Shown piece after piece: positions 1 through 26,700 of a DNA stretch of 64,000 nt (positions within the stretch are counted from its first letter, which is position 1; every line of letters starts with the position of its first letter). The DNA comes from Trematomus loennbergii (lineage: Eukaryota; Chordata; Actinopteri; Perciformes; Nototheniidae), in NCBI GenBank assembly GCA_012861695.1, contig JAAOOA010000150.1, positions 240,001-304,000 of the forward strand, written 5' to 3'. The position numbers and the translations under genes were made by a program. The notes beneath the pieces were generated by a model. It saw only the letters and a program-made list of their open reading frames with translations, was not told the origin of the DNA and searched no databases.

Positions 1-1861
1 CATGTCAGATAAGAATACATACAATAAGCTATATATGCAGAGACTGTTGTAAGTGACCAGGAGTCTGTATACATGTTAAAATAGACAAAACATACCAGGA
101 TAAATCAAAAATAATGTTTATTGTAGTCAATACATTTTCAGATAAATACATTGTTAAATGCAAATAGACAACAGTCTGCTGATTTGTAGGTTTGATGGTA
201 ACTTTACATATACAATATTAGCAATAACATACACATATAATACACATTAACAGCAAATATACACAATAGAAAAGACATATATTCCTAGAGTGTCTCAACA
301 ATACACAATATAAAGGAAATACTGAATACATTTGAATACAAATATTGGCATTGGATTATATATATATACATTACAAAAGGAGTAACACATGTTGTACACA
401 AATCTATGGATAATAATACAATGTTAAGAGAAAATATTGACTCGATATCCCAAAATAATACCTTAGTAGCCTGGTTGGATTTAAATCAAAGTATTTTTTT
501 AGATGCTGAATCATTATTTTAAGGCCATATAATAACCTACATGTACAGTCAATGTTAGCTTAGTGAAGTTGACAGTGACGTGTGCAAAGTCTCGTTAGTC
601 AACAAAAATAACGACTTTAATTCACATTTTCTGTAATTGTTTTTCATATATTGACGTTATGTTCAAATAGAAAGCAGCACCTGGAGATTATTACAATTAT
701 TTTCTTTAATTTTCCACAATTTGAGTGGTATCTTTTTAAGGTTATTTGGGCTGTATGATGTCACATTGAGCTGTTGAGTTTTCTGATGTTACAGTCAAGG
801 TCACATGCTGCTTTCAATGTCATATTTATTGAATAGCAAGCCCTCATATCCAGTGACAAATCTGAGATGTTTGCAGCTGCTGTGACGGCACAAATGGAAA
901 ACAGCGAGTAAAAAAACCACGTCGATTTTGCAGGTTTTTTTAGCGTAGCGTTCAGATCCTGACGTCCCGCCTGCTGCACTTGTTGTAGGTCACTTTGGAT
1001 CAGCTGAATGAAAAGATTAGAAGTGAAGGGAGAGAGTCTGATGTAAGCAGCTGTGACACAATGTTGTTTCCACTGAGCTTTATTGGTTTGAGTAAGAAAA
1101 GACACTCTTAATGTAAATAATATCCTGTGTTTGAAACCCTTCAATAGTGTTTGAGTTTATAGATCTTCACGTCCTACTGTATATATTTTCTACTTTTTAA
1201 TGCTAATTTAATTCTATTTTGAGATGTTTAAATACTAGTATTGTTTATTTATACTCTTTAATACTACTTATGTGCAAGGCCTTCTTTTGTTTCAGTACAT
1301 CCTATCTTATCTGGTTCTGATATGCACTTAATAAAAAAAAAAGGCCCATTGTCTTGTCTGTGTTTCCCAGTTACTTCGGAGCTGCTATCTTGTGGCTATG
1401 CTAACATTTCACAGCTTTTATAACGTGCAATAAACGACCATTAAGTGGTGGTTTCCAGTTTGTGGTCTGGATGTTTTCCCCAGCTGTTTTCAAGCCACAG
1501 GAAAGTGTGTGTTTCTGTAAGTAATGAGTTCTGTTTGGAGTATTTTGTTTAACCTTGACAACAAGTCGGAGCTACTGTATATCATTTCCGCTGCATCACA
1601 AGTGTAATTAGAGGACTCAGACACAGGCATTTTATGGAAGAATAAAGCGTGCATTAGCAAGATGTTTCACCAACATAAGTGGCACCTACCTAGCAATAAA
1701 GATGATTCATATATGCAATATCCAGTCAATGAAATAACACTGTCATTTCGGGTCAGTACAGTTTGTAGTATTATCACATTAATCTCCACAGAGCTTCAGT
1801 GTTACGTAAGCAGAGGATGAATGTTGCACAAGGACTCTGTCTTCCCTCAGGCCTTCCTACT

Positions 1862-1944
<83 letters not shown>

Positions 1945-2820
1945 CATGATACGTTTTCTACTGTACTGTGAAATCGATTAATGTCTTTCTTCAGATAGTG
2001 ACTGTATTTTTAGGCCCGTCGATCTAAGGAAAGATGCTATCCAATTGCATTATGGTCCTGCTTTTTGGAGCATACTATGTCTTTAAAATCAGGATATCTT
2101 GCCGTCGTCTGCCTACATTTTGCGTATTCTTTTTTATACTCTCTCATAAGCCTCAAAATGTTATCGGTCTGCAGCAGTAATGACGTGTTTTAACATGTTT
2201 TCCAGCAGAAGCAGGTTGTTTTAATTTAAAAAAATGTGCGCAAAAATATCAAAACAGACTGAAATTGAGACTAAAGATGTGAAAAGAAATACAGTACCAT
2301 ACTGTCCAGAAGCGATTGTCCACAGTTGCTCGTTTATTCTCCAATTCTCTAGAGGGAAGAGATCTGTCTCCCCCCTTAGCCCTCCCTAAAAACAGAGGGA
2401 GAAAGGAGGAAATGGAAAAACTGTATACAGCATTTGGTATGCTTTGTGCTCGTGTAAATATACATTTCCTACTTTAATACCTAAGATGTTTTGAGTAATA
2501 TCATGGGTAGATGTTTGTACTAGGGGTTAGCAGCAAAATTACTCTTCATGACCATTATCCTACACTGATTTTGGGCATAAATACTGCAGCACAAACACAT
2601 ACATACATACTGTGTAACTTTAAGATGATATTTCTATTATATTCAATTTTATTGTATTTACTTGCACTATTTTATCTGTTTTATTGTGTTGCACTGTTGA
2701 CCTAAGATTTTCATGATATATCTACACTATCTAGTACACATGACAATAAAAGCCTTGAATCTTGAATGATATAATCTCACATTTAAGATGTTTATTAATG
2801 ATGACTCTCCTCAGGTAAAG
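1..2820. other. Intergenic sequence upstream of trak2, no gene recognised
   Basis: AT-rich sequence. The open frames here are short and have no recognisable motif; the longest, 127 codons on the minus strand at 761-1,144, has ordinary non-coding composition. The stretch around 2,640-2,760 ends in a poly(A)-signal-like AATAAA and resembles sequences near 12,640 and 51,040, so it is probably an old dispersed repeat tail. I see nothing else that I can name. Confidence 0.5.
1862..1942. repeat. (CA)n microsatellite
   Basis: An uninterrupted run of about forty CA dinucleotides. The His/Thr open frame through it is an artefact of the repeat. Confidence 0.97.
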
Positions 2821-2926
2821 GTGTGCGCGGTCGCCGCCCCCACAGCAGAAACAGGATGTGATGTCACAGCTTTAGCCGTTTCCCGTTTCCTGTCCAGCTG
2901 TTTGTCGCCACTCCAAAAGAGAGGAC
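2820..2926 (+). promoter_or_regulatory. trak2: Candidate trak2 promoter / 5' UTR
   Basis: This is a locally GC-rich stretch directly upstream of the first trak2 ATG. It includes a CRE-like TGATGTCA near 2,860. It begins just after an AG that could also be a splice acceptor, so part of it may be a 5' UTR exon. No TATA box is obvious. This is inference from position and composition only. Confidence 0.25.
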
Positions 2927-17816
<14,890 letters not shown>

Positions 17817-18901
17817 TCGTCCAGAACAAAAAAACCTTCTTTAACACCTCCATCTTCTTCTTCCTCCTTGTCTGCCTTTTGGAGAAAGTAGTAATGGCGG
17901 AACAATCCCTCCTTTTTATGACTTATTTTAAAGCACAATTTAAACTGAACTGACTGTTTTTAGCTACACCGCCGCAGTGTCTATGTGTGTAGCTGTTTGC
18001 CATGATGCTAGTTACCGAGGCCTTAGTTTTTGCCTCTGACTGGGTTTTTTCCACATCTTGATACCTTCTCAGTCATTATTAGTATTTATATATTTTTCCC
18101 ACGAGGCTCTGGATGTTCAGGTAAAGGTAGACGAGGGACATGTAAGTGGACGAAGGTTTGTGGATGTGGATTGAAGAAGAACGAGTTATTACGAAAAGGA
18201 AGGTTTTGTTAATAATGTAAAAAGGGAAAAGTAAGTGAAAGAGAGACTGAACATCCAGAGTTGCTATTCCAAGGGCTTGTTCTGTAGTTGGTTGGAAAAG
18301 TCTGTATTAAAATACTATCATCTGCCCATTTTAAAGTCGATGGTTGATGGTTTATCTGAAAATAACCAGTCACAAAAGAAGGGAATAAACATTAGGGCTT
18401 CGGATAACAAATATTTCCTTTATAGTTTCACCTGCCGATTATTTTCTAGATTGATCGATGAATGGTTTGGTCAATAAAATGGTGAAAAACCTCCCTGTCA
18501 GATTCTCTAAATTCAAGATGATGTCTTTCACCTAATTCAAAACCACCTTTTAATGATACAAAACTGAAAAAGGAGGTCATTTTTCGCATGAACAATAACC
18601 ACCCATTATTTTTCTGTGGATCAAAGTTCACTAATTTTCACCGCTTTATTCAACACGCTTCTTTAACTTGAGGATTTTAAGTGCTAGCTGGCTTCATAGC
18701 ATACTGCCGGGCTAATATTGTAGTCAAACCATGCTATTGACATGCCGGTATTATTCATATTATTATGATTTTACAGTAGTCCAAATTTGTTGCACGGATG
18801 TTTTGTTCATCGTCCATGCCTCTTGCTACTTTGCCTACAAGTCCCAGCATGCATTTCGGCAAAAGATGCAGGCGAAGTCCCTCCCTTTCCGGTGGACCTC
18901 C

Positions 18902-19300
18902 ATGGGACCTTATTTCGGAAAAAGTATGTATTGAAGTCAATGGCGAGAGAAAGATTATTTTTCGATCCCGTTTGAATTGTGCCACGAATTATACATATGA
19001 TGTTTGTCAATTTAAAAGATAATTTTGCAAGTCAAAAAAAATAATGTGTCGTAAAACTGTGAAGTAACACTTATTTTTGTGTGAAACCGCTCAATGAACT
19101 CCATCTCCCGTCTCGCACCACACACCAAGACGGCCGTCACGTTGGCACATTTCACTTCTTTCTTTCAGAATGAGGCGGAAAGTATTAAAAGAGGTGAAAA
19201 TCACTCCATGTAATTCATGGCACAATTCAAACGGGATCGAGAGATAATCTTTCTCTCTCCATTGACTTCAATACATAATCTTTCCGAAATAAGGTCCCAA
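18902..19300. repeat. Inverted repeat in the trak2 3' UTR
   Basis: The left arm (18,902-18,992) and right arm (19,211-19,300) are about 90 percent complementary and roughly 90 bp long, separated by about 220 bp. Weaker complementarity extends outward. Within a transcript it would fold into a long imperfect double-stranded stem. It probably derives from a MITE. Confidence 0.85.
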
Positions 19301-20042
19301 TGGTCGGAAGTAGATGGGCGGGACTTCACCTCTCTATCATACGCAAGGCAAAAACAAAAAGGGTCTGTCTTTTCCTTCAGGTCATTGTGTTTTTAAATTG
19401 TAAAAGGCCTTAAGTAGAAGCCAGTACTGTTATAATTTATTTCCCTGCTAAGCCATGTTTGTATTATATTATTTGCACTTGGAGTTTGTGTTAAGTTGAG
19501 GGTCACTGATTGGTTGAACACATTTTAAAATAGATTTGAAGAAAGCTCTGACACTTATTTTAGGTTACTAATGTGTATACTTCCCACTCCGCACTTTTAC
19601 TTTTGTATTTACCTTTGTTTTACTGACACCACTATTTGAAGTATAACATATTAATTTAGCATAATGTGTGCCTGTTGTAACACTGTCAGCTAACACTTAA
19701 GGTTTTAATATATGTAGCATTTTCTATTTTGCTTTCCACATGAAGAGGTTAACAGAAGGGAATCCAGATGAGGCCGAAAGTGATTTTATTATAAGTAACA
19801 CATATTTACAGTATGACGTGCTTTTGTGCTAATTAGCTGTAACATAGTCAACAAATGATTGATTGGATTTGAGAGAAGGAACATACAGACATGTCTTATC
19901 ATAAGATTTGTTGTCATATCAATACAGGTGTGTGTCTTTGAGCTCAAATATAAATGTCCTCTCCTTTCTTCATGCCTCCCTTTTTAAACATCATAATCCT
20001 CTGTAAGCTACTCATGTCTGTTTTCAGTTGCCTCGTTTTTTA

Positions 20043-20048
20043 AATAAA
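20043..20048 (+). terminator. trak2: Poly(A) signal, trak2
   Basis: AATAAA is followed by an A-rich stretch. It is the last strong signal before the opposing gene. Confidence 0.55.
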
Positions 20049-20087
20049 GCAATGGAAACAAAAGCCACTGACTCACCAAGTTGTTTC

Positions 20088-20093
20088 TTTATT
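20088..20093 (-). terminator. Poly(A) signal, TRIM gene
   Basis: AATAAA on the minus strand, about 635 bp after the TRIM stop codon and only 40 bp from the trak2 signal on the other strand. Confidence 0.5.
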
Positions 20094-20726
20094 ACTCATA
20101 CTTGTTCGAAGAAGTAGTGAACATGTTTGATTGATAATAAGAACAAAAGCATCAGTCGTTTTGTCCAGTTCAATAGGCATTAGCACACAGTCAATGGTTA
20201 TACATATAAAGCCTAGAGTAATAATATGTAAATTGCAACTCTGAGAGCCTGTGAAAAATATGTGTACCCTTTAATTATTTGCGTAGTGAACTAAATTTAA
20301 AGTGGTCAACATGACAAAAAATGACTCACAACTCTGTCTCGTGACTCACTATTGCCTCAAAGTAGTATAACGAGTAAGTAAGGGTGGGGCTAGCTGGTTA
20401 GCATTTCAGTAGCACTTTCAAAAAGACTGTCAGTTGTAATGTCAGTTCATTGTTAGATTTTAAACCTTAATTGTTGGCCACATCTTACAAATTACTCATG
20501 AAAAGGTCCCCTATTATACTGTTTTTCATGAATATATTATAGGTCTCAGATATATACAAAACTTGTCTCTGAAGTTTGGCTCGAAATACCAAACAGATAA
20601 TCGCAGCATCCCATAATCCCCTCTGTTTCAGCCCTGTTCCTGTTAGATTTGAAACCTTAATTGTAGGCCAGATCTTACACATTTAAACTCTGAAGCATTT
20701 GTTCTAGATTATTCCAGCCTACATGC

Positions 20727-23671
20727 TCACATGGGACAGATCTTAATGCTGTCAGAGCTGGAGCTAAACTGACCAAGAGCGAAATCCAGTCCCACCCCGA
20801 CTCCACTTCCCACCCCGAACACGGCGTAAAGCGGCTGTGTGAAGTTAGCTCTGAATGTATGAAGGTGCGTCATACTTTCAGCCACGCTGTAGAACGCCAG
20901 CGTCCCCGTGGAGAGGTCCAAATAGATCCCCAAACGAGGAGAATAAGTGACGGGGATGTCTTTCTTCTGGTTGTCATGCATGGCCGAGCAGCAGGTGTCC
21001 GACAGCTCCAACGTCCAAGACTGGGCATTGTAACCGAGCCCCGAACGAGCATCCAATCCTTTTCTAATCATCGCTTTGTAAGCTACGCCCATCGAGGATC
21101 CTCTTCCTCTCCACTCCACTTCCCAGTAACATCGCTGGGAGTACAGAGGGCTCTCGCACATCACCTGGGTCCATCCGTCAAAACGCTGAGGGGTGTTTGG
21201 GTACGGCTGCGCTGCCCCCTGCAGGGTGGCTTTAGTATTGCCCTCGGAGAGAGAGAGCCGACGATGGGCTGTGTTGGCGTCGAGGGTGAAGGTCATGGAG
21301 TCTAGAGAGGGTTAAATTGACAATTATTCACATATTCTGGCAACTATTAAGCGTTAAAGCAACATTAAATAACGCTATTACCCAAATGGACTACCCTTTT
21401 ACACTTAAACACCTTTTATATGGCTGGTATCTTTACAAAGAGAATCTCTGTACAGTACAATATGTCTTTGGAGTAATCTTAATGGCAGTTTTTTATGAAT
21501 CAATTCATCAAAAGTAGTGAAACATTGAGACTCACACTGAAGGAACTCCTCTCTGGTCCTCGGCTCTGGCGCCTGGATGCTGTCCAGGTTGATTTCTCTC
21601 ACTGGATAAAAGCAAATAATATGTCCAATTAGCACAAAGTTGCATTGCATGTATTGATTTACCATACTCTCAAGATAAAGATGAACTCACATCCAGGGAA
21701 AGCAGGAGCCTGAGTCATGGTGTCGGTCGGAGAGTCCAGAAAAAGACCTGGGTTAACTGTGAGAAAACAATTAATAAGTTGATTAATTAGCTATATACTA
21801 TAAGAAGAATATGAATATGAATAAAGGCTTCAATCTTACTCTCTGTTGGTGTTTCGGACAAAGCAGACATCCCCCCTGTTGAGTGAACACAAGTCAGACA
21901 ATTAGACACTTTGAAAAATGTTTATAATTAAAAGAAAAACACATTAATGGGCTGATTGAAGGTGAGTTAGGGAATAAAAAATGGAATCTTACATGGGTTT
22001 GTGTTATTTTCCTGGGTGATTGGGGTAGCCGCGGTTGTGCCACGTCGATGGGAACGGAAGAGGCTGCTGATCGATGCCATCCGACTGAAACCTGACCTGA
22101 ACCAGGAAGAGAGGAAAAAATATGTTGTGAAAATAGTGAATGTCCTCTTTCAATATGAGAGTAACATGATAACAAAGGTATCCCAACTGTAGCTGTGTAC
22201 TTGACAGGATGTATGATTACCTAGAAGAGCATCAGGACTGTTTGAGGCATATGATAGCTATGTGATTAACATGATGATTCAGCCTCTATGGAGATAGACA
22301 TATGACAAGCATGCTCATTTCTGACGTGGAGCTAATCTGAAGTAAACATTGAATACTGCTTTCTATTCCTCCATCTTGTGACTGTGTAACTCCCTCTCTT
22401 GGATATCAGCATGTGAAGGACACTGTTCACAGGGCCGTCCCACCCTACAGGCTGATCATGCAGACTGCGTGGGGCCTCATCTTGCGGAGGGACCGGGAGG
22501 GTGCCTCAACTGAGCCGAAAATGCGGCGCACCTATGGCTGCAATTAGTGTGGCGCGGCACGGTTTCACTAGGGGCTCCACTAGCCCCCCCCCCCCCGTCA
22601 ACGACGCTCGCGAAACAGAAGGCCTCATCATATGCGTGGGGCCTTGCGTGGGGCCTCATGTTGGCCAGGGACGGCCCTGAGATTGAAGCTCAAGCTGGTG
22701 ACGAGTGATATTTTCTAACAGAAACAAAAGGTGTTACACTTTCAACACAAAAGTGGCAGCAAATTTAGGTGAAAAGAAGGGTACAGTACCTGCGTTTGAT
22801 GCTGCAGGTGCAGGTGCTGGACTAGGAGCTGGAGTTGGAGTTGGAGTTGGAGTTGGAGCTGGAGTTGGAGTTGGAGCTGGAGTTGGAGTTCGTGTGGATG
22901 GGATTCGAGTCGGGGTTTGAACCGGTGCTGCAGCCTGGCTCTGACTGGACCGGCTCCAAAGAGATTGAGACTCTTTGCGGCTGGGAGTTGGGCTCGGAGT
23001 GGGACTGGGTCTGGGACTGGGTCTGGGGTTCGTCTCCCTCACTGTTTAAAGGGAATGAGAAATGTTAGATCTATGCAGAGTTTGAAGAAGTACTCAGATC
23101 TTGTACTTGAGTAAAAGTAGAAGTACTCAGATCTTGTACTTGAGTAAAAGTAGAAGTACCAGAGTGTAATACTCTGTTACAGTAAAAGTCCTGCATTCAA
23201 AATGTTCCTCAAGTGAAAGTAGAAAAGTATTCTCATCAAAATGTAGTTAAAGTAGCGACAGTAAAAGTAGTCATTGTGCAGATTGGTCCATTTCAGAATA
23301 ATATATATGATATGTTTTATAATGATTGATCATGAAAGTGTTCTCAAAGCTGGTAAAGGTGCAGCTAGTTTGAATGGCTTTGTATACTGCAGGGTAGCTT
23401 GTGATTCACTCCAGGTGGAACTAAAGTCTGATTCAGGAAATAACAGGAAAGTCTTGGATTATTAAATCTACCTGTCTCTCTTTCCTCTCTCCTCTGTCTG
23501 TCCCGAGGTCTCGGTGAACTCGTGTTTCCTTTGTCTGTAAAAAAGGAAAAAGCATATTTTAAAACCTGCACACACATTGTAGTGACTGGCTTTTCAGGTT
23601 AGAGGTTAATTCACACACACACACACACACACACTCTCACACTCACACTCACACTCACACTCACACTCACA

Positions 23672-23709
<38 letters not shown>

Positions 23710-26700
23710 GCCTCACCTCGTGGTGTGTCTCTACTCCGCACATCTTGATTTCTGAGGCCGATACCTGATAAATGAAACGTAAATGTGATGTTTAATACGG
23801 ACTGCATATTGAATTGCTTTGGATATATTGTCACATGTCAGTGTATATTACCAAGTCCTCGTCTGTCAGCATGGGCTCCCACAGTAGGGGCTGTGAGAAA
23901 GAAAAACATGCATAAATTACACCTGCTTATATAAGTGAAATTATGTAGTGATGAAAACTGGACATACCTGGTGAACGACTGTTTGTGTTACGAGAACCAA
24001 GACCAGAAAACACTGAAGAAAAGTCAGATATCAGAAACGTTTTTTGCATTTTTTGCGGTCTAATAATTTATTTATAATGAAAAAACCTCACGTTTAAAAA
24101 TCCCTCCTTTGTGTCCTGAGCGATTAGCTAGATACCAAAAAAGAGGAAGTCAATGTTAAAGCATGTTAGCAATGTTTTATAGCATTCATGTTTTAAAAGG
24201 TAATGTGCTTACCGTCTCCAAGAGTGAACAGCGTTGTATCATTGACTGGAAGAAAAGAAAACAGATGATAAGATAAGATGAAACTTTATTTATCCCCTTG
24301 AGGAAATTCAGGTGTTAAAAGCAGGATTCACACAAAGTTAAAATAGAATACAAATTAAAATAATAATACAGCAAAAGTGATAAAGTAACTATTAAAGGGC
24401 CCATGTCATGCTTTTCCGGTTATTACCCGTCCCCTTGTGTGTTATGAAGGTTTGTATGCATGTGAACGGTGTGCAGAGTCACAAACCCTCAAAGTACACC
24501 CTGTAGCGAGTAAAACTCTAACACAGAAAATACCTCCCCAAAACGCCTCGTTGGAGATACGTCATTGTCCATTTGATTCTTCCATTTAGTTCCGGGTACG
24601 GCATGATGTCAAGCCGTACCCGGAACTAAATGGACCAATCCGTGGAGCCGTTACGTTACGTCCGTGGAGCCGTTACGTTAAGCCCCGCTGATTGGTTCAA
24701 ATGGACCAATCCACGGACTTCCTCACACACTCTATGTGCAGGGAGCTCAGCTGATTTCTCCTCCCTGGCTGCAGGCTGATAACAGACAGTTGGGATCGCG
24801 GCAAAATTCTCTCTGCAGACCCATTCTCTCTGCGGACCCATTCTCTCTGCAGACCCATTCTCTCTGCAGACCCATTCTCTCAGCGTTTATCAACCTTTTT
24901 CTTACTCAATATCAAGCCACACTTATTGTTTTTACTTCGGATGTGACTTTGTGTGTACTCAGGATGAGTTTGGCTGTGTTTGGCTGTGTATCGCTAACAA
25001 GGAAACAACACCTCCACGGAGCTCAGCGCGATTCACAACGTCCCGACCAATCAGAGCACACTGTACTCACAGGAGGCTGGAGCTATTGGAGCTACAACGA
25101 GCCGTTAAAGGATGTCTTGTCTATGTTTCTTTTCTTGTTATTATTATTATTATTCATTTTATTTTATTTCAGTGTTGTTTTTTGTGGTTAAGGTCTGTTT
25201 GTTTGTTGCTGTTTTTTTGGTAGAATGGTCTCTTTTACTCCCTGTATTGTACATGTGAGGGTCTATGTATGTATGCTTTCTATGTTTGACAATGTCACAA
25301 ATAAATCAATATATATATACAAAAAAACAACAAGATATCACAGTAAAAAGTTGTGCATTTGTATGAACATGTTACATATATTTACATAAGTGTGCAGATG
25401 AGAGTGCAGGTTAAAGTCTTGTAAAACAGTGCAGGTGTTAAGATACGACATCTAAAGATAGAAGGTAGATAAAAACTCTTTTTGACTAACCTTGTTTGGT
25501 GATCTTTCCCAATTCCTGGTTGCAAATATCCTCAATTTTGTCCCTGAGGTCTAGGATGGCATCTCGTACCGGTTCAAAAGAAGCTTCTGGATTTACCACC
25601 ACAGTGGGAAGGTCTCCGGACTCCAGGGGATTACACAAGGACTCGTATGTCTGAAGGAAAAAGGTATTAGTTCAAAGAAGTCTTAACCTCCAGAGGTAAA
25701 TGGTGTACTTCTACTCCACTACATGTCTTTAATACCTTTAGTTACTTCACAGATGTGGATGAATGATGTGAAATATAATCAAGTGTTGAATCAGACTTTA
25801 GTTCCACCTGGAGTAAATCCACAAGCTACCCTGCAGTATACAAAGTCATTCAAACTAGCTGCACCTTTACCAGCTTTGAGAACACTTTCATGATCAATCA
25901 TTATAAAACATATCATATATATTATTCTGAAATGGACCAATCTGCACAATGACTACTTTTACTGTCGCTACTTTCACTATATTTTGATGAGAATACTTTT
26001 CTACTTTTACTTGAGGAACATTTTGAATGCAGGACTTTTACTGTAACAGAGTATTCCTACACTCTGGTACTTCTACTTTTACTCAAGTACAAGATCTGAG
26101 TACTTCTACTTTTACTCAAGTACAAGATCTGAGTACTTCTACTTTTACTCAAATACAAGATCTGAGTACTTCTACTTTACTCAAGTACAAGATCTGAGTA
26201 CTTCTACTTTTACTCAAGTACAAGATCTGAGTACTTCTACTTTTACTCAAGTACAAGATTGATTACTTCTACTTTTACTCAAGTACAAGATCTGAGTACT
26301 TCTACTTTTACTCAAGTACAAGACCTGAGTACTTCTACTTTTACTCAAGTACAAGACCTGAGTACTTCTACTTTTACTCAAGTACAAGATCTGAGTACTT
26401 CTACTTTTACTCAAGTACAAGACCTGAGTACTTCTACTTTTACTCAAGTACAAGATCTGAGTACTTCTACTTTTACTCAAGTACAAGATCTGAGTCCTTC
26501 TACTTTTACTCAAGTACAAGATCTGAGTACCTCCAATTTTAATCAAGTACAAGATCTGAGTACTTCTACTTTTACTCAAGTACAAGACCTGAGTACTTCT
26601 ACTTTTACTCAAGTACAAGATCTGAGTGCTTCTACTTTTACTCAAGTACAAGACCTGAGTACTTCTACTTTTACTCAAGTACAAGATCTGAGTACTTCTA

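Larger units (their letters stand above)
17817..20065 (+). other. trak2: trak2 3' UTR
   Basis: This is sequence after the TGA at 17,814-17,816, without coding potential. It runs to an AATAAA at 20,043. An earlier AATAAA near 18,473 could give a shorter form. It contains a long inverted repeat (18,902-19,300). The extent is inferred from the poly(A) signals. Confidence 0.6.

Noticed and set aside
761..1144. 127-codon minus-strand open frame
   Set aside because: No motif, no splice support, ordinary intergenic composition.
20859..21305. Plus-strand 148-codon open frame opposite the SPRY exon
   Set aside because: It is the shadow of the well-conserved PRY-SPRY coding exon on the minus strand.
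22477..23042. Pro/Thr-rich open frame as a separate gene
   Set aside because: The 22,790-23,041 part is a phase 1-1 exon of the TRIM gene; the rest is hAT MITE and intron.
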